Source: Asterias rubens
Taxonomy: Eukaryota; Echinodermata; Asteroidea; Forcipulatida; Asteriidae
Reading direction: 5' to 3'
NCBI RefSeq assembly: GCF_902459465.1
Contig: NC_047066.1
Span: forward strand, 5,492,377-5,556,376
DNA length: 64,000 nt
Below, piece after piece: positions 1-11,252 of the stretch (the first letter of the stretch is position 1; each line of letters opens with the position of its first letter). The translations under genes were made by a program, and so were the position numbers. The notes under the pieces were generated by a model. That model saw only the letters and a program-made list of their open reading frames with translations. It was not told where the DNA came from and did not search any database.

Positions 1-433
1 AGTTGAAGATAAAGGAAATGGTCTTTGTTGGAGAGGAATACGTTGGTTTATAGTCCTATAGAATTATGAAATGCAAAGAACGGTGTGTGGGCACACCGAG
101 TATAACTAAGCGGGAAGCAGCTGATGACGTTTCGACTTGCTGGTCTTCATTTATGTTTTACTCAGATCCAACAACTTGTTGGTTGGTGGATCGCTCTCAT
201 TTAGTCTATATACATCTCGTCATTTCCAAATGCAAGAATTACATCAATGGCAAAGATATAAATGTGAATCATTGAGCCTTGTACCAATGACATCGATTAT
301 GTTTTCGTCCTTTCAAACAATTATACAAACTTTAAAGAAAAAAATCCCTCACACAGGTAAATGAGGTACTGGTTTGTTGTGTGTCATTAGTGAAAATGAA
401 ATTTCAACGGTTTCCATTTCGCATGCACTTTTC

Positions 434-820
434 AAAGGTAGGGTATATTTTTGGTAATTTTCGAAGACCAGCGCTTGGTGTATCGCAACATACATAACAT
501 GAACAAACCTAGGATCATTTGGGCTCGATTGATTATCAAAGTTGCAATCAAATAATGATTAGAAAGAAAACATCACCCTTGTTTCATAGAACAGTTTGCC
601 TCCAGATGCCCGAGAAAAACTTCATGTCTGGACCCGTTCTCCGATTCAACTTTGTGTGTGAAAAATCATCTCTTTCTCTATAAAAACGTCTTTACTTCAA
701 AGGATGTCGTGTCTACTAGTACAAATGTTTTATGATATCAACATCTTCCCAGTGCCCCCTTGCCGAGTGTAAGCGTTTATGGTCGTTAATTTTTTGAGTA
801 ATTACCAAAGGCATACCCTC
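434..820 (-). mobile_element. Family A MITE, degraded
   Basis: Shares the order of family A blocks in reverse (GGTAATTTTCGAAGACCAG near 453, the CACCCTTG block near 575, the CTATCAAC-like block near 735). Ends are not preserved. Confidence 0.5.
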
Positions 821-1834
821 GCTTTAAAAAGCAAATTAGATACTTCAATATCCGAGCACGTTTTGGCCTTGCGTATTAAACAAAGTCATTAATTTTCCCA
901 AGGGGGGAAGAAGGTCCAAAGTGGAAGAATTCCCCAGTGTTAGATTCGGGTAGGGAACTCTGCTCTTTAACTTCTTTTAAAAAAGCAAACTATAATTCAG
1001 CAGTGGTTAAACATTTACAGTTTTAAAGGCATTTATACCAGTTGCACGGATTCACTGTTCCTAAACATTCACTCCAATATAGATTTGACGAAAGATTTTA
1101 AGCATCCCTAATCTCAATATGCATCCATGTGCGACAATCTGTTGTTCTTTCATTAGTCCCTGCACTTTGCAGTTTCACAAATACTTACACAAGTTTCTTT
1201 GAGAAACACCCAAATCTTTAAGCGGTCGCAACCGATATACCACAGTCTATGGAACACCCCAGTCTTTAGAATCCCCTAATAGAGTCATTTCTTTTCCCTA
1301 TTTTGTGTTGTCCTTGGTCTCCATCAGGTATACACTCGAATGAGCATTTCAGTCTCTCACAACATTAGCACAAAACCATCAATCCGCAGTTTGAGCAGTG
1401 TCAACAACTGAGCAAAACTACAATTTGAAATTAACTGTTTGCTGAAAAATCCACACAATTTGAGCAGAACCACATGCTCAATCTATTGACTGGAGTGAGT
1501 TTATACAACCACAGATTGAAACCATCCAATAGAAATGAAAGCACCCCTTCTTCCCCCTCCCCCTCTCTCCCCCCCTCTCACCCTCTTTTCCTCCTTCGCC
1601 ACTGTGTCTCTTCAGATTACGACCGCCATACATCAACCACGTTTAATTCCCTTCTCTGTCCCTGGTCTCTGATTTATACTTCACTATTAGGTTGCATAGC
1701 GGTACCCGGTACGTGACTAAAGCCCTAAGTCCATTTCGGTTTAATCATTAACCCACGAGGCTCCCTTTCCATAATCAAAATGGCCAGTAATTAAAACACT
1801 AAACCGAAATAAATTCTGAAAATGTCATATATGT

Positions 1835-2300
1835 TTAGTATTCAAGTGGAGACTTATATTTACACTGTATGACATTAATTGTAGGGAAAGGAAACTGCGC
1901 TGTATTAAAAAAAAATAAATAAAAATAGTTTGGTCTTATAGCTTGGTCTTTTTTATAGCTTTTTTTTAATTGTGAAAATGTCGTATATAATGTATTATGG
2001 AATATATTGAGGTATACATGAGACTTATATTTTCACTGATCGACATTATTATAGTGAAAGGAACAGAGCTGTAAGAAATAATTTGGTCCTTATACAGCTA
2101 TATCTTCAATAAAATGTCATATTAAAACCAAATACATTTATATTAAAACGTCCTCTCTTATTCAGCAGGGACAGAATACATTTACATCGGGCACAAACGG
2201 ACATTAATTTTTAAATTTCCCATTTGTAGTAAATAAAGACATATATTTGCCCTGCATGATATTATTATAGGGAAAGGAACAGCGCTGTGTTTCCGAAGAA
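1835..2300. repeat. Degenerate tandem repeat, three units
   Basis: A block like GACATTATTATAGGGAAAGG followed by AACAGCGCTGT occurs near 1870, 2041 and 2259, each with flanking similarity (AAAATGTCATAT, GAGACTTATATTT). Unit spacing is 170-220 bases. Confidence 0.6.
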
Positions 2301-2452
2301 ATATTTATAGCTACACTTTAATGACTCAAAACATTTATTTTGTTTCCAAAAATACACCACCTCAGCAAATGTCTCAAAAGAAACTTCTACTATCAGTTTA
2401 TCTTTGAGCTGTGTAAGTTTAATGTACATCTCTGTGGAAGTAACCAACCCCT

Positions 2453-2834
2453 TTAAAAGCACTGTACATACACTATTGGTAATTACTCAAAATATATATC
2501 AGCATAAAACCTTACTTGGTAATGAGCACTGGAGAGCTGTTGATATAGTATAAAACATTGTGAGAAACGACTCCCTCTGAAGTAACGTAGTTTTTGAGAA
2601 GGAGGTAATTTCTGAATAAAATAATAAAAGACTTCTGGCCGAAAGCCTTTTATTCCTATCTGAAAGCACACTATTTTGTACAACAAGGGTGTTTTTTCTT
2701 TAAACATTTTCTTGCAACTTCAATGACCAATTGAGTCCAAATCTTCTCAGGTTTGTTATTTTATGCATATTTTGAGATACACCAAGTGAGAAGACTGGTC
2801 TTTGACAATTACCAAACGTGTTCAGTGCCTTTAA
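2453..2834 (+). mobile_element. Family A MITE (TTAA ends)
   Basis: Near complete: starts TTAAAAGCACTG, has the GGTAATTACTC, CTTACTTGGTAATGAGCA and GACTCCCTCTGAAGTAACG blocks, and ends CAGTGCCTTTAA. Family A has terminal inverted repeats TTAAAGGCACTGGACAC...GTGTCCAGTGCCTTTAA and is about 380-400 bp. Confidence 0.85.
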
Positions 2835-4136
2835 TCTCAATGTCAAACCACACTGTTTTCCAATGTTCAGACAATGCAAACGCTCAGCGAGGACATGGAA
2901 TGAAACTGTTGATGACGGCCACCTGTCCGGAACATACAGAGCTAGTAAATAGTGCATCTGTCCATCTGCTTCTCTTTTCCTTTTCTTAACACATTAAAGG
3001 TGTTTTATATACGGTCCTATATGGGTACCGACGCTTTGCAGCGTCGATAGCGTTGTTTCCAAAAACAGTCGTTCCCGCCCGTTTTGGGTTTTTTTTTTTC
3101 GGGGGGGGGGGGTCCTCAGCGTGTTTGATGAACGAGTTTACGGGTGCATTTTATGTTTATTGAAAACAAAATTCAACTGATATGGTCTGTGTAAGTTATT
3201 AAAGCAAATATTTAGGGCATTTTGTTTCTGAATTGTCGCCCAATAATCACTCGATGAAATATGCCTTTTCCATTTCACCCGCGGTGTCGCCTCACGTGGA
3301 TTAGTCGAGATTCCACTTCATTATTATGTACTGCCACAATGCACTCACGTGCATTCAATAGTTGTATAAATTAATTAACATGGATATGAACACCATTCAA
3401 CGTTTATAACAACACTAATAGAAAAATAGATGATGCGAAGGTCGCCTGCTCTGGATAATTGTCATCGTTTGTCGTTTATAATAACACAATCCTTCGGTCG
3501 CCCAACGGGAATCACAATGCTGGAAAAAAAATGACAAAACATATTACCAGTAATTAAAATTTGCATCGGGACTTCTTTGAAGCACCGATATTGAATGTAG
3601 AACAGTCCAATCAAGTATACATGCTGAAGGGGGAAAAAACAGTTCCTTTATAATTACAGAAAGCATCGATGAGGAAAAATATAAAATAGTATGTGACAAA
3701 TAACGAATGTTTATGAGTGCAATGGTGCGCATATTTTTTTTGAGTTGAAAGATGTAATGTTCTGTTCAACGAGGTGGAGCCAAGTTGAATGAAAAATTCC
3801 ATCTTTCAACGAATACAAATATTCTCACTATAGTGCACGAATGAAAAACATTCATTATTTGTTTTCTATTTTATCTTTCCACATCCAAGTAATTACACTT
3901 GGGAATAACAGTTCATTGTAGCTGTATACATGGGTTTTTCCTTCTCGTTTTTGCCTTGTACTGCCTGCGAGGATTTGTGCGCTACTTTACTAAAAGCCAT
4001 TTAGTTTCAAATTAGATCTTTAATATGCAAAGTAATTTCATAAGATGGATGTGAGCATACGGTCAATTATCTCACAATCAAATTGAATGCAATCGTAGAA
4101 ACCCTCAGTTTGAATGAATAACTGTAACATGCTGCT

Positions 4137-5394
4137 TTAAAGCAGTTATACACTTTCGGTAAACAGTATTGTCCAAGTCCCACACTTCGTGTATCACAAC
4201 TTATATATAAAATAACAAACCTGTAAAAATTTAGGCTCAATCGGTCATCGGAGTCGGGAGAAAATAACTGGAAAACCCACTATTGTTTCCGCGCGTTTCG
4301 CCGTGTCATGACATGTGTTTAAAATAAATCTGTAATTCTCGCTATCGAGAATTGATAATTGTTTTAATAAAATAATAATAATAATTAACCATTCTTATAT
4401 AGCGCATAACACATAGAAATCAAACATGTCCCTAAGCGCTTCTGAGAAAAACACAACAGAATACAAAGACAAGACGTACTGGGTAACAAATAAAATGGAT
4501 GAATTAAATGATAAATAAGTGCGTCTTTAAAGCAATCTTAAACCTAATAATGGAATCAATGTTTTTTATGTGTTCCGGGAGATTGTTCCATAAGGTTGAG
4601 GCAGTGTGAACGAAGCTGCGTTCACCATATGATTTGGTTATCACTGGTGGAATAACAAACAACTTTTTCTTGTTAGAACGAAGATTTCTAGAAGGTGTGT
4701 ACAATGTTAACAGCTCTGTCAAATAAGGAGGCGCAAAATCATAAAAACATTCATATGCTAACAACAATTTTTTGAATGAAATGCGAGAGTGAAAAGGTAG
4801 CCAGTGTAAGTCTCTTAGAATAACAGACACAGGTTCATGTTTCCTAATACGATAAATAAGACGAGCTGCAGAGTTCTGCACAACCTGCATCTTCTGCACT
4901 TGACGAGCCGAGATCGCAGAAAGGAGGCTATTGCAAAAATCAAGATGACACACCACAAAAGCATGAATCAAGCGTTCAGTGGTGTGTTTATCTATCAGGT
5001 TGCGAATTTTCCCGATTTTGTGAAGTGCAAAAGATGCTGATCTGCATTTCTGTGAAACAAAACTGTCCATAGTGAAATTCTCATCAAATATTGCACCCAA
5101 ATTACGACACTTCCTGACAGAATTAACCTGTGTGCCATCTAAATCAATGAATGATATGTGATCTGTGGAACGAAAACGGGAAGATATGTGAAGGAATTCA
5201 GTCTTGTTGCTATTGAGCTTAAGACCGTTGATTTGAGACCATTTCTTAATTGCTTGAACACAGTGTTTTCTCAAAAAGTAAAGCATTTCATGGAACAATA
5301 TTCAAGTAATTCACCATTACCTTCTGTAAACCCTGTAAATTATTTGTAAATCTGTGAACTTTTTTTCTGTACCGAAAGTGTATAATGGCTTTAA
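4137..5394 (+). mobile_element. Family B MITE split by a CR1/L2 LINE
   Basis: Left part 4137-4368 and right part 5264-5394 together form a standard family B copy (TTAAAGC...ACACTTTCGGTAAACAG; ...CCGAAAGTGTATAATGGCTTTAA). The LINE tail at 4369-5263 sits between GTTTTAAT and GTTTTCTC, which are contiguous in other copies. Confidence 0.85.
4369..5263 (-). mobile_element. CR1/L2-type LINE, 3' end with reverse transcriptase C-terminus
   Basis: A 264-codon open frame (5298-4504) encodes the C-terminal part of a non-LTR retrotransposon polymerase: LDFCNSLL, QNSAARLI, LHWLPFHSRI, PSRNLRS and a terminal LKTHLF. The catalytic domains are absent, so the copy is 5'-truncated. The 3' UTR contains the TATAGCGC / AAGCGCTT pair also seen in the copy at 63.5 kb, and a (TTA)n-like tail ends the element at 4369. 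The first few codons of the open frame (beyond 5263) belong to the MITE it interrupted. Confidence 0.85.
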
Positions 5395-5728
5395 AGGGAC
5401 TGTGTAACTTTTGTAGGACAAAAAACACATTGTCCACAGATTTACACTAAACTTACATAGTTTGAAGATAATGATAGTAGAAAGCTTCCCTGAAAATATT
5501 ACGTGCTGAGGTGCTGTAGTTTTTGGGAAATGGGTAAAACAATGTCATGAAAATTATTTTAATCATTTACAAACGTATTTTCATGACTTTTTTTTTACTC
5601 ATTTCTCAAAACCTACAGCACCTCAGTAAGTAATATTTGAAGGGAAGCTTTCCACTATCATTATCTTCAAACCCTGTAAGTTTAATGAAAATCCATGGAC
5701 ATTCTGAAAAAGTACCCGAATCCTTTAA
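5391..5728. mobile_element. Family C MITE (TTAA ends)
   Basis: Palindromic element from TTAAAGGGACTGTG to AATCCTTTAA. Both arms contain GATAATGATAGTAGAAAGC / GCTTTCCACTATCATTATC. Its left TTAA is shared with the family B copy before it. Confidence 0.8.
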
Positions 5729-7249
5729 TTTGACATTGGATTGAAACAGAAATAGTATTATTTGCTGAAACAAACATAAACATAACTAGACTTAATTGCA
5801 TTTGTGCACAAATGCAGAGCTGTTTCGTTAATAGTCTTTTAAATTTCTCAACTGAATTTGAAATTCTATAGACTGTGCAAGTCTCGCGCGCACCGGAGCG
5901 AGAAAACACGACAACTGAAGAACTTTATTTTTTTTTATGAATCAAATCTTTGCTTTAATTTATTCTTAATGCCGAATCTGAACAACAAAAATACCCTTAT
6001 AGAGCTTGTTTAAATTAGTTTTAGCTTTTTAAACAAATAATACACAATTATCGGTTAAAGTCTATTTATAGACAAAGGTAAAACTCTGGGACAAGGATGT
6101 TTGTTTGATCTTAAAATTTTTGAAACTCCTTCTGTAAGTCTACGCCCGAATGTGAAACTACTCAAAGCTGGTTTATACGCGGACGCACGATGGTCGCAAG
6201 GGCGTTAGATAAACGCATGACGCAGTTTAAAGAGGAAGCCGACGCCTAAACGACCAATGAAAAGGCTTTTGCGACCGTGCGACCAAAACAAGCGTCTGCG
6301 TAAGTTTCGTGATCGGAGATGGGCACAAATTCTATGTTTTTACCAAGTAACCTGACCTGAGGTCAAGTTTAAATATCGGTTTTTATTCGTTTTTTTTGTT
6401 GACTTTACTTTTACTTTTTATATATGATGTTAATTAGTATTACATTTGTAACAACATATGTCATTTTTATGGTCATAAACTACATTAAACTAAAGTAATG
6501 GACGAAACAAAATCTCCCAACGTAAAACTCCATAAGGTTGGGACCACAATGGTCCCGGAAGTTCAAATCCGCGCGAGACTTGCACAGTCTATTGGCACCA
6601 AAGCAGTTATGACCAATCCAGCCTATTAAAAACAAACAATTTGGATTATACCATGTTCAGATAGCAATGTTTGTGTAAAAGGTGCAAATTTGAAAAATAT
6701 CATTAAAATGCATGTGATGACGTCATCATGTTTCAACATAATCGCGTCATTACTTCGAGAGTTATACGAGTTCGAAAAGTGCACCTTTAAGGCCGCGTCA
6801 CGTGACCCCCGATGACGTCATAGATCTGAAACTTCACACAAATGATGCCTGCCTGACAGTAAATGTGTGTGTAAAGTTTAAAGTGATTACAAAAAACTTC
6901 ACCACAGACATCTTCAAAAAGTCCATTTTGAAGAGTTTTCAACCTGCCGCTAGAGGGCGTTGTTGCAATTTGTGACGTCATCAATATTTTTTTTGAACTG
7001 CCCACCCTTACTAGACACTTACGTCCTTGGAAAACAACTTCATAACTTTTACCACTTTTGAGTTACAGGGCACTTCCGTTTTTGGCCCGTTACGACCGGA
7101 AGTAAAGGTCATGTGAGGTCAAGCACACAAAATAAAATGAAGACCCAATTTATCCCTACCCAATCCCGCAAACAAAAACCTGCGGTCTTTTGTGGCTGAT
7201 TTGATATAGATTTTCAAACAGTTTACATAAAACACTTTTAAGATGATGT
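5729..7249. other. No gene seen; repeat-like, with several TGACGTCA words
   Basis: I see no exon. GATGACGTCAT-type words occur at 6717, 6811 and 6973, and 7000-7120 looks like part of a dispersed repeat (GGGCACTTCC, CGACCGGAAGT). The RTE element is inserted at the right edge. Confidence 0.5.
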
Positions 7250-7263
7250 CACGTGACCGGTGA

Positions 7264-8493
7264 GGTGATGCTTCACATAATCGCTGAGAGAATCAGACAC
7301 AAACTGGAGAGTGAGTTGCCACCAGAGCAAGCTGGATTTCGGAGAGGGAGAGGAACACGCAATCAGATTGGAAATCTGCGAAATCTGATAGAAAAATATC
7401 AGGAGTTTCGCCAGCCATTGTTTCTCTGTTTCATAGATTATTCAAAGGCATTTGATTGCGTCCAACATCAGAAGCTATGGAACATCATGAGAAAGATGGG
7501 ATTCTCAACACATCTGACTGAACTAATCAGAGCACTGTACCAAGGACAAGACAGTAAGAACTGAGTGTGGAGACAGTGGTTGGTTCTCAATCGGTCAAGG
7601 AGTCCGTCAAGGATGCATGCTTTCACCCTTTCTGTTCTTTGCAGGAGGGGTCTCAATTGGAGGTCGACAACTCACCAATCTAAGATATGCAGATGACACC
7701 ACCTTGATAGCAAGAACAGCAGCAGAACTTCAACACCTGATTGATAAAGTCAAGTACACCAGTGAAGATTATGGGTTGTTTCTCAATGTGAAGAAGACGA
7801 AAGCGATGATTTACGGAGGAACTCTTGATCAAAACCTGGCACTGCACGCTGATGATGAGGATATTGAAGTAGTTAATAACTTCAATTTTCTGGGCTCTTT
7901 GATCGTCAACGAAGGTGGAAGTTCTAAGGACATCAGAAGGCGCCTTGCTATGGCAAGAACATCAGCTATCTCCTTGACTGACATCTGGAAGGACAGAGGG
8001 ATCTCCAGAACTACCAAAGTTCGACTCATGAATGCTTTCGTCTTCCCAATAGCCACCTATGGGTCTGAAACGTGGGCTGTGGGAAAAGCAGACAGGAACA
8101 GGATCAACGCTTTTGAGATGGGGTGCTGGTGGAGGAGAATGCTGAGAATATCATGGCAAGAGCACAATTAAGGCCAATGTTTTTGTTAGAAACCTGATAG
8201 GAGAAGATAGACCCACCTTGTCCTCAAAAATTAACAAAAAAAAGCTTCAGTACTTAGGTCACATAACCAGAAGAGAGGGGGACAACCTTGAGAAGATCTT
8301 TATGCAAGGATGTGTAGCAGGTAGTCGCCGACGTGGCCGTCAAAAACTTCGTTGGACAGACGGAATCAAAGAACTCACGGGCTTATCAATAAACGTTGCT
8401 TATCGATCTGCACTGGATAGACAGAATTGGAACTACATCATAAACAGGGTCACAAAGGGTCAGCCATGACTCATAGGACGACGACGACGACGA
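7264..8493 (+). mobile_element. RTE-type LINE fragment, 5'-truncated and frame-broken, with target duplication
   Basis: Three reading-frame pieces (7253-7564, 7617-8171, 8218-8469) encode parts of an RTE-like reverse transcriptase: PEQAGFRRGRGTRNQI, FIDYSKAFDCV, then LRYADDTTLIA with the catalytic YADD, and a C-terminal region with RRGRQKLRWTDGI. A frame change lies near 7557, an internal deletion between FLFF and AGG near 7645, and a stop at 8169, so it is inactive. The 3' end is a (GAC)n short repeat, typical of RTE tails. The 14-bp repeat CACGTGACCGGTGA flanks it at 7250-7263 and 8494-8507. Confidence 0.88.
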
Positions 8494-8507
8494 CACGTGA
8501 CCGGTGA

Positions 8508-9780
8508 CGACGTTAACATGAAATCCTTGCTTTAGGATCATCATGACCAATACCTTTTATCACTGAAAGGAACCATGCGGAGCTTGCCATTGCTTGTGTA
8601 CAATTAGGAATGTGCATGAAGATATTACATTGGGAATTACACGCTAGATCACCTGTGTACAAAATGCAACTACATACGGAATACACGCAATCGGGTGTGT
8701 GTACAAGTACACGGCATGGTATTTGTGTACAAATGATTACGCACATTGAGGCTATGGCACGCAACCTTATGGCATTGCACAAATACATGGCTGTTTCGTC
8801 AATAACATTTCAAATTTCTCATTTGAGTTTTAAATTTGTTGTGTATTCAAAGCAATTTGCCCCTCTTTGCACCAATGCCCCTTATCACTGAAAGTTTCAT
8901 TGCAATTGCTCTTTAGGAACCATGCAACAAAATGTGAGTACTGAATAATCCTGAAACAACCAAACAAAAAAACGAACAAAAACAGTAGCTGTTTCGCTGC
9001 GCTGCGCTACGAAACAGCTAAAAACAGAAAACTGAACACGATGCAGATAAAAAACGTTTGGAGTTTGAAAACATGGTTCACAAGTTGGATCCACCTTACG
9101 CTGTGTCAAAATTAATTATTCCCGTTCCAAGAGAGGACCCCGGTGTCCTCGTTTGAGTCTTTCTTCATCTCCGTCTTGCCCTGAATTATTTCCACGAACA
9201 CGGCCAATGAATCAACCAAGGCTCAACAACGTTCCTCGGAGATTAACTTTCAAGATTGATTGTATACATGCAATGTTTGTCTTGGATCGGTGGCAACCAT
9301 GCCTGTGTAAATCCAGCGACTTATAAAGGCTTGAAATTGGGTATTTCGATCCGTGGCATATATTTTACATATAAGAGTCTTATACTAGTTGCAGCTTGAT
9401 GCAATGAGAATTAAGTAGTCTTTTCCCAAGGTTTTTGATGCATGTGAAATTGGAACACACCTGAATATGTAGGGGCCGTCTTCGGGTTCCTTGTATGGGT
9501 ACCTGTCTATTTTTATGGCAGTTAGTCTCGTCTCATGATGTTTTTCATGCACAAAGACTTGCCATTTGCCAAGGGTGCAGTGTCACACATTATAGGCCTA
9601 CATGAATGTTTCAATCAAAACTAGCATTGAAGTCAATGTGATTTAACTGGAGCAAAGACTGGATGCAGTTTGACATGCTAACTGAAAATAATATGCACAG
9701 AGCCTGGGACTAGTTGCTCGTTCAGCAAAGTCTGTAGCTAAAAAATTTACGCTACAGGCTATACGCCTATGTACAATGAT
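8508..9780. other. No gene or element recognised
   Basis: Short open frames only, without splice-site support. The stretch 8580-8900 has several TTGTGTACAA-like words, possibly an old palindrome. Confidence 0.5.
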
Positions 9781-9934
9781 GGGTGCGTTCGTTTAGCTTC
9801 CCTGGGTTATCCCCCTGTGTGTGGTGGGGGTTTTTTTCCAGGATGAACGTGGGTAATTATCTGCACACGTTCGTTCTGGGGAAAAAACACGTCACACACC
9901 GGGGTCGACCCAGGGAAGCTAAACGAACGCACCC
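9781..9934. mobile_element. Short palindromic MITE (GGGTGCGTTCG ends)
   Basis: Terminal inverted repeats GGGTGCGTTCGTTTAGCTTC and complement at 9915-9934 enclose a 154-bp element. A related end fragment occurs at 54938-54972. No clear target duplication. Confidence 0.75.
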
Positions 9935-10552
9935 GATATTGAACCAATAGTTTGAGCATGCAGGCTCTTCCGGGGCACGGGCGATTATGGATGCAAGCCA
10001 ATGTGAGGTTTTTTTCTCCAACTTTTAAATTAACCCTACTGCTTGTAACATATTTATTGTCGTGAGCCTTTTTGTTTTCCTTTTTTGTTCCTCTTGATAA
10101 TACAACTTCATTTGTCAAAAATTTATATCAGCTCATACTGTGCTCAGAATTTGATCAACAGTTTGTTTGCAGAGTAATCAAACAAAGATAGATCAAAAGC
10201 AAACACACGAGAAACCCTTGAACCACGGGCGAAAACGGAAGTAAATGAAATTGTGCAGACCTCACATTGTTAGGAACCTCAACACAATATTATAATTAAA
10301 CGAGAGAATATACACGGAGAGGGAAATGCACGAACTGTGGTTTTAGCGTCCACCATCACGAATGCAAACACATAGAGGCTGGACTAATTAATTACGATTC
10401 TCTGTTTTAACAAGATGGCAAATAGGAGGAAAAGACAGCAAATAATTGACATACTCCTCTCCGGTTTCGGAAGATGAATTACTGTTCCATCTTAAAAAGA
10501 TAACAATCATCTTCTCGCTGCGGCCATCTTTAAAGGCACTGTCTAAGACCAG

Positions 10553-10793
10553 GGCCGAATTTCATAGAGCTGCTAAGGACACGAAATTTGCTAAGCATAA
10601 AACTTTTGCCTTGATAAAAACAGAGTTACCAACCAAATTTCCACGTGATTTTCAGGATTAGCAAGCAACAGCTGAATACCAGTAACAAGCAATATGCAAC
10701 AAAGGGAAATTTGGTTGATTATCCTGTTTTTATCAAGGACGAAATTTCATGCTAAGCAAATTGTTGTGCTTAGCAGCTCTATGAAATTGGGCC
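10553..10793. mobile_element. CWG-type MITE, GGCCCAATTTC family, nested
   Basis: Palindrome from GGCCGAATTTCATAGAGC to GAAATTGGGCC with CAG on both sides (10550-10552, 10794-10796). Removing it and one CAG restores the family A block GACCAGTATTCTC. Confidence 0.85.
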
Positions 10794-11062
10794 CAGTATT
10801 CTCATGTACCCCAACATATGCATAAAAAAACAAATCTTTTAAAAATTTTGCTCAATATTAGTCATCGAATTTGCAAGAGAATAAAGAAAACAAACCTTGT
10901 TGCATTACTTTGTGTTATAACCAAACGCTTAAGCTGAAGACTTTTATTGTTTGAGTGATAAATTACCTCTTTCTCAAAAACTACGTTACTTCAGAGGGAG
11001 CCATTTCTCATAATGTTTTATACTATCAACCTCTCCCCATTGCTCGTTATTACCAGAAGTAA

Positions 11063-11190
11063 TATGTCGGTGATATGTTTTCACAGGACCCGGGAAAGTA
11101 CTGAGTAGGATACAGTGCTAACACACATTGATGTATGGGTAATACAAAATATTAATATTCTTTATCCCCGATGCAAATTTAACATCTATT
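11063..11190 (+). mobile_element. SINE-1 3' part
   Basis: Contains GGGAAAGTACTGAGTA, the ACACACATTGATGTATGGGT block and the tail TTTATCCCCGATGCAAATTT, shared with other SINE-1 copies. The tRNA-like head is missing. Confidence 0.7.
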
Positions 11191-11252
11191 GTATACTCTT
11201 TTTATGCAAACAATTATTTTGAATAATTACCAATAGTGGCCAGTGCCTTTAA

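Larger units (their letters stand above)
10530..11252 (-). mobile_element. Family A MITE carrying two nested insertions
   Basis: Ends TTAAAGGCACTG (10530) and CAGTGCCTTTAA (11252). Inside are a CWG-type MITE (10553-10793) and a SINE 3' part (about 11063-11190). Outside these, family A blocks follow in reverse order, with a short deletion near the left end. Confidence 0.8.
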
